From Desulfocapsaceae bacterium (GTDB lineage: Bacteria > Desulfobacterota > Desulfobulbia > Desulfobulbales > Desulfocapsaceae): a stretch of 64,000 bases of DNA. Within the stretch, counting starts at the first letter, position 1. Every line of letters starts with the position of its first letter. Under the pieces are notes generated by a model. The model had not been told where the DNA came from. It made no database searches and saw only the letters and a program-made list of their open reading frames with translations. Below, in pieces: positions 26,079 through 33,454 of this stretch. The stretch is taken from positions 46,713 to 110,712 of the forward strand of contig JARLHL010000047.1 of NCBI GenBank assembly GCA_031292275.1. Reading direction: 5' to 3'. A program made the translations under genes and the position numbers.

Positions 26079-27328
26079 ACGGAAATAAGAGTCTGAAAGA
26101 TTTTGAGAGGCAGATCCGCGAGTGCGTCAAGTGCGGCGTCTGCCAGGCCCACTGCCCAACCTATAAGGAAAGGCGGCGGGAGGGGGCGGTGGCCAGGGGT
26201 AAGATCGCCCTGGCGGCAGCCCTGCTTGATGGCGGTATCGGGCTGGAGGAGCAGCTGCAGCAGGATATCAGCATGTGCCTGATGTGCGGCTCCTGCGTCA
26301 GGTCCTGTCCCAACAGGGTGCCCACCCACGAGATAGTCGGGGCAATCCGCCGCCAGATCTCAGAGCATGAAGGTCCGTCCCTGATCGCCAGAGGCGTGTC
26401 GGCGATGACGGGTTCCAGGACCCTGATGAAGGCCCTGAGCCGAGGCGGGGCATTTCTATCGCCCCTGCTTTTCAAAAAGATTCCCGAGACCAGCGGCCTC
26501 AGGCTGCGTTTTCCGATACCGGCGATGAAGGACCGGACCCTCCCCCGGATCGCCTTGCGCAGCCTCTTCGACCGGGTGCCTGAGTTTGTCCAGGGCCGGG
26601 AGGAGATGCCGACAATCGGCTTTTTTGCAGGCTGCTCCATCACTTATGCCTATCCGGAGATCGGCGAGGCGATGGTCCGTATCCTGAATCACAGAGGCTA
26701 TTCGGTTTTTCTGCCCAGGAGGCAGCAATGCTGCGGTATCCCGGCTTTGTCCTCAGGTGACGGCAGGCTGGTCGAGGCCTTGGCCCAGACCAATGCGGAA
26801 GCCTTTGCCAAGCGGGATGTGCAGTCCATTGTCACCGCCTGCGCCTCCTGCAACGGCGGAGTCGGGGAATATTACCGGACCATGCATACCGACCTGCAGG
26901 AGTTTACGGACAAGGTTGTGGATTTCAGCGTCTTTTTGCAGCAAGATGGGCTGCTGGCAGAGTTGGAAGGCATGGAAAAATGGCCGGAGAGGCTCAAGGT
27001 CACCTACCATGATCCCTGCCACCTGAAGATCCAGGGGATCACTCGGGAACCCCGGGCATTCCTGCAGGCCCTGCCCAATGTTGACTTCGTCGAGATGGAA
27101 AACGCCGATGCCTGCTGCGGTTTGGGGGGCACCTTTTCCGTCTCCCATTATGCCTGCAGCAAGGCAATAGGCGCCAGAAAGATTCCGGGGCTGGCAGAAA
27201 GCGGGGCAGGCATGGTCGCTACCGCCTGTCCCGGTTGCATCATGCAGCTGCAGGATAGCATCAACCGTGCCGGTTTGAAGATGAGGGCCGTTCATATTCT
27301 CGATCTGCTGGCCTCCGCCCTGCCTTAG
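26075..27328 (+). CDS. glcF: Iron-sulfur subunit with two CCG domains (GlcF / lactate-dehydrogenase-associated)
   Basis: 417 residues. Two 4Fe-4S clusters lie near the N-terminus (CVKCGVCQAHCPTY and CLMCGSCVRSCPNR). Two cysteine-rich CCG domains follow (GCSITYAYPE ... RRQQCCGIPALSSGD with CASCNGG; YHDPCHLKIQG ... ADACCGLGGTF with CPGCIMQLQ). This is the GlcF layout. It accepts electrons from the flavoprotein upstream and hands them to the quinone pool or a heterodisulfide-type acceptor. It is translationally coupled to glcD. Confidence 0.92.
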   Translation: MNGNKSLKDFERQIRECVKCGVCQAHCPTYKERRREGAVARGKIALAAALLDGGIGLEEQLQQDISMCLMCGSCVRSCPNRVPTHEIVGAIRRQISEHEGPSLIARGVSAMTGSRTLMKALSRGGAFLSPLLFKKIPETSGLRLRFPIPAMKDRTLPRIALRSLFDRVPEFVQGREEMPTIGFFAGCSITYAYPEIGEAMVRILNHRGYSVFLPRRQQCCGIPALSSGDGRLVEALAQTNAEAFAKRDVQSIVTACASCNGGVGEYYRTMHTDLQEFTDKVVDFSVFLQQDGLLAELEGMEKWPERLKVTYHDPCHLKIQGITREPRAFLQALPNVDFVEMENADACCGLGGTFSVSHYACSKAIGARKIPGLAESGAGMVATACPGCIMQLQDSINRAGLKMRAVHILDLLASALP

Positions 27329-27378
27329 GCCTTCATGCTGAAGCTGACACAGTGATGCCGCCTGACACCCGGAAGGAC

Positions 27379-27585
27379 TCAATTCTCCTCTGCAAAGGCG
27401 AGTTCCATTTCGATCATCTCTCTGGCCCTTGCAAGGGCCCGGGCCTCGTTGTCGCCGCCCATGCCTACATGCTGTGTCTTTCCCGACGGGGGGGTTATGT
27501 CAAAGGAAAAATTTGAACACATATTCTGCTCGCCCTTAATCCTGATGTCCCAGCCGCGATAGCTGTCGGTCCTGATATTTTTCAT
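27379..27585 (-). CDS. Small conserved-looking hypothetical protein
   Basis: 68 residues from the ATG at 27585, chosen because GAGGGGTG lies 6 bases upstream. No signal peptide or membrane segment. The first half is polar beta-like (SYRGWDIRIKGEQNMCSNFS, TPPSGKTQHVGMGGDNEA) and the end is an acidic helix (RALARAREMIEMELAFAEEN). I do not recognise a family. It is convergent with glcF across 50 bases. Confidence 0.65.
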   Translation of the reverse strand: MKNIRTDSYRGWDIRIKGEQNMCSNFSFDITPPSGKTQHVGMGGDNEARALARAREMIEMELAFAEEN

Positions 27586-27832
27586 AATGCACCCCTCTGA
27601 TGACGGCATATCTGCCTCGAAAAACAGTAATGCAGATTTCTTGTATTGGCAGGTGGGATGGTCCTTTTTTTCTCTGTAATGCAGCTGCAGGGGTTATTTC
27701 ATACCTAATTGGGAAAAAGAGTGGAATGTTCGCTTGTGATTTTACTCAAAACTGTGGAAATTTCTCATTGAGGCGTGTTATTATAAGCGAATATGTCTCA
27801 TGGAGACTGAGAAATTTTATTAATGGTGTTTT

Positions 27833-28420
27833 ATGCAAGAATTAATAGCAAAAACGAGGACATTCAGACGGTTTATACAGAAGGAGGCCATTAGTTCCGC
27901 CATCATTCACGAGCTGATTGATCTGGCGCGACTGGGAGGATCGGCCAGAAATGGTCAGCCTTGGCAGTATATGGCGGCGAATACGCCATTGCTCTGTGAG
28001 AAAATATTCCCCTATCTCGGTTGGGCAGGCTACTTGACAGATTGGAAGGGACCGGTGGAGGGCGAGCGCCCCAGTGCCTATATTCTCTGCCTGTTAAATA
28101 AAAACCGTCTAAAGGGACCGGAGACTGAAGCCCAGTTTGATCTGGGGGTTGCCACTCAAAACCTGCTGCTCGGGGCTATGGAGAAGAAGATCGGAGGATG
28201 TAGGATCGGCGCATTTAACCCGCAGCTGACCTCAATCTTCCGGATCCCTGAGCATTTGCGGCTCTCTCTGGTTATTGCCCTGGGCAGGCCTAGAGAAACA
28301 GTGATTATCGAAGAGTGCCAGAATGAAGATGATATCCGTTACTGGCGGGATGAGCAGGGGGTTCATCATGTGCCGAAAAGGCCGCTGAAGACCTGCCTGG
28401 TCACCCTTGAGATGGCTTAA
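27833..28420 (+). CDS. Nitroreductase-family flavoprotein
   Basis: 195 residues. FMN-binding N-terminal motif TRTFRRFIQKEAIS, then LIDLARLGGSARNGQPWQYM, and a C-terminal LGVATQNLLLGAMEKKIGGC with LSLVIALGRPRE. This is the compact single-domain form of about 190 residues that forms homodimers binding FMN. Probable NAD(P)H-dependent reduction of small nitro, quinone or enone compounds; the substrate is not evident. The upstream region is AT-rich and the ribosome site is weak (GGTG). Confidence 0.85.
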   Translation: MQELIAKTRTFRRFIQKEAISSAIIHELIDLARLGGSARNGQPWQYMAANTPLLCEKIFPYLGWAGYLTDWKGPVEGERPSAYILCLLNKNRLKGPETEAQFDLGVATQNLLLGAMEKKIGGCRIGAFNPQLTSIFRIPEHLRLSLVIALGRPRETVIIEECQNEDDIRYWRDEQGVHHVPKRPLKTCLVTLEMA

Positions 28421-28611
28421 GAGTGGCAGGTCCGTCGCCATGGGGACGATGGACCTGCACAGATCTGGCTCCGGTCGTTTGAGCTCTGTTTTTCCGTTGT
28501 ATTCCCTCCATTGTTTTTCATCCTTTTGAGGAAGATATCCGATCTGGACATCAGGAGAAGATCCCGCTGCGCGTTTTGCAGAAAAATGATTCGGGCGGTG
28601 GGAACGCCATT

Positions 28612-28671
28612 CTGTCATGATTTGTCATAATTTCTTCATGAGATGTCATTTTGTTGTAAGTGCACTGTCAT
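28612..28671 (+). promoter_or_regulatory. Six-unit Pho-box-like direct-repeat array, first copy
   Basis: Heptamers start at 28612 (CTGTCAT), 28622 (TTGTCAT), 28633 (TCTTCAT), 28643 (ATGTCAT), 28654 (TTGTAAG) and 28665 (CTGTCAT), spaced 10, 11, 10, 11 and 11 bases, about one helical turn each. The CTGTCAT unit and near-11-bp period match the PhoB Pho-box half-site. An extended -10 (TGG-TATGCT, 28687-28695) begins 16 bases after the last unit. The array precedes the small membrane-protein gene at 28747. It occupies most of the 326-base gap after the nitroreductase. Confidence 0.75.
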
Positions 28672-28746
28672 GTTAATCAGTTTTACTGGTATGCTGAAGG
28701 GTACGGACTTATTACTGATAAACAATCCCAAAGCAGTGGAGACACC

Positions 28747-28992
28747 ATGGCGGATGAGACAGTGTACGAAAGGTTGAAGCAGGAGAATCGAGGGTTGAAA
28801 GACCCGGGCAATATGCTGATCGCCGTTTATATCCTTTTTGTACTTTTTTTGTTACTTTTTGCGAATATGGCATCGGCGAATGCTGATGGAGGCCGGGGTC
28901 CGGAAGGGGTTTTTTCTCTGGAATGCTCCAGTGGGCTATTCTCACCCTGTCTCAGCGCGGATGTACCGAGTGAAGGATTTTCTGAAAAATAA
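28747..28992 (+). CDS. Small single-span membrane protein under the first Pho-box-like array
   Basis: 81 residues from the ATG at 28747 (MADETVYERLKQENRGLKDP); GGAG lies about 6 bases upstream. One strong membrane helix spans residues about 20-42 (MLIAVYILFVLFLLLFANMA). The remainder is short, with a C-terminal part holding two cysteines (LECSSGLFSPCLSADVPSEG). No family recognised. An elaborate activator-type promoter upstream and a strong terminator 90 bases downstream suggest a genuine single-gene transcript. Confidence 0.6.
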   Translation: MADETVYERLKQENRGLKDPGNMLIAVYILFVLFLLLFANMASANADGGRGPEGVFSLECSSGLFSPCLSADVPSEGFSEK

Positions 28993-29079
28993 TTTCCCTG
29001 TTGCAATTCCACTCCCCTTTTCAAGCACATGAAGAACTCATGCCTGTCCTGCTGCTGAACAGCAAACAGTAAAATCTCC

Positions 29080-29119
29080 GGGGCAATCGGCAATCTTTGC
29101 CGGTTGCCCCTTTTTTTTT
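29080..29119 (+). terminator. Strong rho-independent terminator
   Basis: The stem GGGGCAA-t-CGGCAA / TTGCCG-g-TTGCCCC with a 3-base loop (29080-29110) is followed by nine T residues (29111-29119). It closes the transcript of the small membrane-protein gene ending at 28992. Confidence 0.93.
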
Positions 29120-29198
29120 GTCGGAGGGCTGCAGAACGTGATCTGCAGATTCCGCCTGCTGAAAAAATCCCGGCTTCGCCTCGCTCATCGCCTTGCTG

Positions 29199-29258
29199 CA
29201 ATCATAATACGTCATAATTTCACCAGAAGATGTCACGATCCTTTCAGAGCCCTGTCAT
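29199..29258 (+). promoter_or_regulatory. Six-unit Pho-box-like direct-repeat array, second copy
   Basis: Heptamers start at 29199 (CAATCAT), 29209 (ACGTCAT), 29220 (TCACCAG), 29230 (ATGTCAC), 29241 (CTTTCAG) and 29252 (CTGTCAT), spaced 10, 11, 10, 11 and 11 bases, identical to the array at 28612. GTCATAATTTC and ATGTCA are shared word for word at the same offsets. A TGn element sits at the same distance downstream (TGA-TAGCCA, 29274-29282). It precedes the secreted-protein gene at 29433. Confidence 0.7.
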
Positions 29259-29432
29259 TCTTACCGGTTCAAATGATAGCCATGCGGCTGCCGTGAACTC
29301 AAGGGGCAGGAGATGAGACCCTGGGACACCAGTCTGAAAATGAACGGCTTTCTTAACAAAAAACAGGGCGAGACCGGGATTGTTGCCGCTATCTGATCCT
29401 CGCGACAATTCCTGAAATCAAGGGGGAGGGAT

Positions 29433-29792
29433 ATGTGTACTGGAAGAGAAGGAAAGGGAAGATTTGGTCTGAAAGGCGGCGGGACTGTCCTGGTGATGGC
29501 CGTTGCTGTCAGTATTCTGCTGATTTTTCCGGGCATGCCGCCAGCGCGGGCCGATACTGGAGGCTCGTCCGAAGAGAGGGTCTGGGGCCAGGAGATGCAG
29601 GGGAGATCCGGCCTCACGGAGGAGCGTGCTGAGGTATCGGCAGACACGGGTCAGGATGCCTTCAGACTATACGGGCGCCGATTACCAGGAGAGAAGAATA
29701 CCTCTCCTGATTCGCCGGAAGCCGTAATGATTCCGGGGTGCATCCTGCTGCTTTTGGCCCTGGTCCTGGCCAAGGACCGAAAAGACCGGTAG
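29433..29792 (+). CDS. Small exported protein with C-terminal membrane anchor, under the second array
   Basis: 119 residues; AGGGGGAGGG lies just before the ATG. An N-terminal signal peptide (GGTVLVMAVAVSILLIFPGM, cleavage near PARA-DTG) precedes a polar, Gly/Glu-rich segment of about 55 residues. A C-terminal hydrophobic helix (AVMIPGCILLLLALVLA) and a basic end (KDRKDR) follow. The motif-helix-basic tail is reminiscent of sorting signals of the PEP-CTERM or sortase kind (SPDSPEA before the helix), but no exact motif is present. No family recognised. Confidence 0.6.
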   Translation: MCTGREGKGRFGLKGGGTVLVMAVAVSILLIFPGMPPARADTGGSSEERVWGQEMQGRSGLTEERAEVSADTGQDAFRLYGRRLPGEKNTSPDSPEAVMIPGCILLLLALVLAKDRKDR

Positions 29793-29861
29793 GTCCCGGC
29801 AGGGAAGTCGGATCATGCATTGTCTTGAAAAATGATTCTGCAGCGGCTCCGGAGAGTTGGC

Positions 29862-31064
29862 CTATTGACTGCCGTTTTTTCTGCACGGCAGGTTTTCTAT
29901 TGTCCTGACCAGCCTCTCAAGAACGTCGCCTGCGCAATAACCTTCGTATTTCTGGGCCAGCCGCATAGCCGCATTGCGGTGTCTGTGATCTGAAAGCAGC
30001 CTTTTGAAGGCCGGGGAAAACTCATCTGCAATCCGGTCCTGTCCCACCTCAATGCCGATCCTCAGACGTTGAAGGCACCGGCTCAGCATCCATTGCTCCA
30101 TGGTGGTTGGAATTGTCAGCATCGGTACACCGGCCATAAGCATTGCGGCGACTGTTCCATGGCTGGCGTTCGAGATGGCAAGATTCATGGATCTCAGCAG
30201 GCCGGAGAGCCGTACTCTTGAGGGGCAGATGCGCAGACGCCGGCCCGCCATCGCGGCAAGTTCACCGTCAGCGCCGGGAATGCAGGTGATGACATCGGCA
30301 CCACTTTTCCGCAAAGCCTCAAGGACTGCCCTGATCCCGGGGCCGGGCTTCAGACTGGCAAAGATGCGGGGCTGCTTTTCCTGATGCCAGCGGATGTCCA
30401 GGCCTTCATCCGTAGTCGTGATCGGTCCGATAAAAGGCCCGTTCTTGCGTCTCCTGTAATGATCGATCTCCGGGAGGGTTGCCAGCAGGTCTATATCACC
30501 TTTCAAGGCCATCTGCAGGTTGGCAAATTCCGGGAAACCCTGATCTCTGCAGACCGAATTGATATTCTGCAGGAGTTCCGCTTCCCGCTGCAGCAGCTTC
30601 TCTCCTGCCGGCTGCGGCCAGGGACGGAAGCAGGGAAAGGGGGCGATATCCGGCGGCAGGCTGAAACCCGTATGCAGCTGGAGGTTTGCACGACGGGCCA
30701 GACGCGCCGCAAGCTGAGCGACCGGCGCATATTCGGCAACCAGGATGTCTGGATTGAAAAGCTGGAAGATACCCTGCCAGGCCTGGATGAGGCCGGCAAG
30801 GGTATCCCTGTCCGCATATCCGGCCTTGGCCAGAATATCGGCAAAACTGAGGGGTTGCTGACCCCTATTCCTGCCGACGGCGGCTAAGGGGGCTTGAATG
30901 AATGCAAAACCCTCGTCTTTCAGGATCTGCGACGCTGTTCCGGTGTCCTTGACTGCAAAGAGGATCTTATGCCTCCGTTCTCGGAGACGGCGGGCAAGCG
31001 GCATCAGAGCGGAGATGTGCCCGTAGGCTTCTCCCAATTCCCAGGCTATAAGAATTCGACTCAT
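29862..31064 (-). CDS. Glycosyltransferase, GT1/GT28-like (MGT/UGT fold)
   Basis: 400 residues. N-terminal Rossmann half begins MSRILIAWELGEAYGHISAL with a glycine-rich acceptor-side loop. The C-terminal donor-binding half has HGTVAAMLMAGVPMLTIPTT followed by EQWMLSRCLQRLRIGIEV, the PSPG-like segment of nucleotide-sugar-dependent transferases. It probably glycosylates a lipid or secondary metabolite; donor and acceptor are not evident. It is not in an operon and is convergent with the small anchored-protein gene. Confidence 0.82.
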   Translation of the reverse strand: MSRILIAWELGEAYGHISALMPLARRLRERRHKILFAVKDTGTASQILKDEGFAFIQAPLAAVGRNRGQQPLSFADILAKAGYADRDTLAGLIQAWQGIFQLFNPDILVAEYAPVAQLAARLARRANLQLHTGFSLPPDIAPFPCFRPWPQPAGEKLLQREAELLQNINSVCRDQGFPEFANLQMALKGDIDLLATLPEIDHYRRRKNGPFIGPITTTDEGLDIRWHQEKQPRIFASLKPGPGIRAVLEALRKSGADVITCIPGADGELAAMAGRRLRICPSRVRLSGLLRSMNLAISNASHGTVAAMLMAGVPMLTIPTTMEQWMLSRCLQRLRIGIEVGQDRIADEFSPAFKRLLSDHRHRNAAMRLAQKYEGYCAGDVLERLVRTIENLPCRKNGSQ

Positions 31065-31801
31065 CGATTTATCCTTTTTCTGCCATGCAGATTATAAGTC
31101 CTTGCAGATGCAATATGTTCATGTAGCCTTGCCCGTGGCCTACGTCTTATAATGATCACCGCTGCAGCGCCGGGCGGCGGTATCCCAACGGCTTATTTCA
31201 GCGTGACGGCAGGAGACAATCCGCGGGCGCGATACACCTGCCCGTCCCGTATCAGAAATGCCTCCTTGTACAGGATAGGACAATAGCAAATACGTGCACC
31301 TTCGTCAAGATAGGTATCTCGCCCTATTCAATTGATTTATTTGTAAAGAGAACGCCTTTCTTCATGCGGGGAAATTTCAGAAGAGATGATCGAAGCTCTT
31401 GCCCTGTTCCTCTCGTACAGAATTGCAGCCGGGCGGGGCCTTCCGGCTGCAATGATGAAAAAGGACTTCATGAAGATTGCCAATAAACTTCGTTGAAGTC
31501 TTCCCCCAAACCATGCTATCTTCTTCTTGCGTTTCATGGTGGTTTATATGAAAGTCTCGTCAAAGCGGCGGCATTGCCTTGTCGAAGAGACGAGCTTTCA
31601 TGCTATGTTGTGGCCGGCCAATCCGGTCCAGCCATGCTGGTTAGCCTGTCTTCATATCTGCGGGGGCAGGGATAGGCCCCTGGAGAAGGATCCGGCGGAC
31701 AGCGGTCTTGTCTAGGCGGAAGGATAAGGCTTGAGGTGCTGCCCGGCAGACGGGCTGAAGCGCCGGCAGGCTGAGGAAAATCGTATGCATGGAGGAGAGA
31801 T
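31065..31801. other. 737-base gene-poor region rich in inverted repeats
   Basis: Contains ATTATAAG (31091-31098) / CTTATAAT (31146-31153). It also has a perfect 11-bp hairpin ATTGCAGCCGG / CCGGCTGCAAT (31422-31432 and 31443-31453), and a second stem GACTTCA / TGAAGTC (31464-31470 and 31494-31500). On the minus strand 31197-31326 is open with a protein-like reading (RDTYLDEGARICYCPILYKE continuing to VTLK-stop) but no start codon before a late GTG. Bases 31560-31790 are GC-rich and look structured but match no RNA family I recognise. Confidence 0.45.
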
Positions 31802-32344
31802 GTGCCGGACAGAGGAATAGCCAGCGTATTGATATCTGAGCAGGAAATTCGAACTCTTGTAAAAAATCTCGGCCTGGAAATCACCCGGCACTATCGGCAG
31901 ACCGGTGGAGATCTCCTGGTTGTCGGGCTCTTGAAGGGATCCTTTATCTTCATGGCCGATCTGATCAGAAATATTGAATATCCCCTGACAGTCGACTTTC
32001 TTGCCGTTTCCAGTTACTGTGATTCGACTATCAGTTCGGGCGAGGTGAAGATGAGGATGGATCTCCAGACGCCCCTGCAGGGCAGGCATGTCCTGGTGGT
32101 GGAGGATATCGTCGATACCGGCCAGACGTTTCAGAAAGTGATCGGACTCCTGAAGAGCAGGAATCCCGTTTCCGTGAAGACCTGCACATTGTTGAGCAAG
32201 CCCTCCCGGAGGGAGGTTGCCGTGGCCATAGACTTCTGCGGTCGGGAGATCCCCGATGAGTTCGTCTGCGGATACGGCCTGGATTATGCTGAGAAATTCA
32301 GGAATCTTCCCTATGTCGGCGTTCTGGAGGCGAGCAGCACATAA
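31802..32344 (+). CDS. hpt: Hypoxanthine phosphoribosyltransferase
   Basis: 180 residues from a GTG at 31802 with GGAGGAG about 5 bases upstream. The PRPP-binding motif is VLVVEDIVDTGQTF. The flexible-loop region is FLAVSSYCDSTISSGEVKM and the N-terminal GLLKGSFIFMADLIR is typical of HPRT. The C-terminal YAEKFRNLPYVGVL is also characteristic. Salvages hypoxanthine and guanine to IMP and GMP. Single gene with a 62-base gap to the next. Confidence 0.92.
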   Translation: MPDRGIASVLISEQEIRTLVKNLGLEITRHYRQTGGDLLVVGLLKGSFIFMADLIRNIEYPLTVDFLAVSSYCDSTISSGEVKMRMDLQTPLQGRHVLVVEDIVDTGQTFQKVIGLLKSRNPVSVKTCTLLSKPSRREVAVAIDFCGREIPDEFVCGYGLDYAEKFRNLPYVGVLEASST

Positions 32345-32406
32345 GTGTATTTTTACACAGAAAATTCAGAAACAATTCAAATATAAATCAGGAAAGAGGA
32401 TGCAGT

Positions 32407-32931
32407 ATGATGGTACCATATGAAAATAATTATCCAAAAATCGGCGAAAATGTTTTTATTGCCCAGGGCGTCTTTCTCATCGGCACGGTGGTGATTGGCA
32501 GCGAATCCTCCGTCTTTTTCAATTCGGTTCTCCGGGCAGATATCAACGATATCATCATTGGAAACAGAACAAACATACAGGATAACTGTACATTACATGT
32601 AGCCAGCGACAAGCCGGTGATTGTTGGCGATGACGTGACTGTCGGTCATAACGTGGTTATACACGCCTGCGAGATCGGGGATAATGTGACAATCGGGATG
32701 AGCACCACCATCATGAACGGGGCCGTGATCGGCAAAAATTCCATTGTTGCTGCCGGCAGTCTGGTTACCAGGAACAAGGTTTTTCCGGAGGGGGCGCTGA
32801 TCCTTGGCAATCCGGCCAAAATGATCAGGCCGCTGACTGCTGAGGAAATTGAGGGAAATCGAAAAATGGCAATTAAATATAGTGGAGTAAAGGATAAATA
32901 TCTGCAGGACGAGAGGAAAAAGGGCGTATAA
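32407..32931 (+). CDS. Gamma-carbonic-anhydrase-like left-handed beta-helix protein
   Basis: 174 residues of hexapeptide repeats (VVIGSESSVFFNSVLRADIN, IIIGNRTNIQDNCTLHV, VTVGHNVVIHACEIGDNVTIGMS). The pattern QDNCTLHV, then GHNVVIHACEIG, includes the histidines that ligand zinc in gamma-class carbonic anhydrases: H in TLHV, and H of VGHNVVIHA. Whether it is a carbonic anhydrase or a relative (PaaY, CaiE, YrdA) cannot be settled by eye. GAAAGAGGATGCAGT precedes the ATG. Confidence 0.88.
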   Translation: MMVPYENNYPKIGENVFIAQGVFLIGTVVIGSESSVFFNSVLRADINDIIIGNRTNIQDNCTLHVASDKPVIVGDDVTVGHNVVIHACEIGDNVTIGMSTTIMNGAVIGKNSIVAAGSLVTRNKVFPEGALILGNPAKMIRPLTAEEIEGNRKMAIKYSGVKDKYLQDERKKGV

Positions 32932-32956
32932 GCCGGCAGAGAATGCAGCCAAAGCC

Positions 32957-33349
32957 TCAAGGGGCGAGGAGGTCGTTTATCTCGTCCTGGGTCAGGATGG
33001 AGCGGATGGATTTTTGGCGGCGGTCACTGATGTTGCGCCGGTCTTCCTTCTTGCGCCGGTCGACACCCAGGCGGGAGTAGATTTTGGAGCGCAGCCAGGT
33101 CCTGAGGCTCTTGGGTTGCGGTGCTGCTGCCAGTCGGCTGTCCAGGCGTCTTTCGTTTTGTGACCGCCGGTCCTTGCCTTTCCGCTGATCGGATGTATTG
33201 ACACGTCGCTCGGGATGAGTGCAATTATCGCTTGTCGGGACGTCCGGGGGGTGTTTAATGATTTTTGTCATCAGTGTTTTGCCGTACCGGCAGAGTACCA
33301 TGAAATCATTAATGGTTGAACGTATATGTTTAAGCCTTTTATAATTCAT
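32957..33349 (-). CDS. Small Arg/Asp-rich protein with C-terminal FliM-like EINDLL motif
   Basis: 130 residues if started at 33349; an ATG at 33271 (104 residues) is equally possible because neither has a clear ribosome site. It is very basic, with repeated DRR words (GKDRRSQNERRLDSR, DRRKKEDRRNISDRR), and ends SILTQDEINDLLAP. That ending resembles the LSQ-(D)-EIDALL segment at the N-terminus of FliM and related motor-switch proteins, which docks CheY. No membrane segment. A frame extension beyond 33349 runs antisense into the regulator gene and is not real. Family unknown. Confidence 0.55.
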   Translation of the reverse strand: MNYKRLKHIRSTINDFMVLCRYGKTLMTKIIKHPPDVPTSDNCTHPERRVNTSDQRKGKDRRSQNERRLDSRLAAAPQPKSLRTWLRSKIYSRLGVDRRKKEDRRNISDRRQKSIRSILTQDEINDLLAP

Positions 33350-33454
33350 CCGATTGTGAAAGCAAATATATTTTTTTCGATCAGACTGTTTTGACAGGAA
33401 AAGAGCAGGCAGACGGGATATTTTTCCCATGGTCCGGAGGCTCTTTCGCGAACC

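Noticed and set aside
28681..28700. Sigma-54 promoter at TGGTATGCTGAAGG
   Set aside because: No GC at the required spacing; it fits an extended -10 behind the repeat array better.
31337..31675. Two 60-66-codon frames on opposite strands in the gap before hpt
   Set aside because: They overlap the hairpins and lack convincing ribosome sites and recognisable composition.
31560..31790. Possible RNase P, SRP or other housekeeping RNA before hpt
   Set aside because: The conserved cores of RNase P RNA, SRP RNA and tmRNA are not present; GC-rich pairing alone is not enough.
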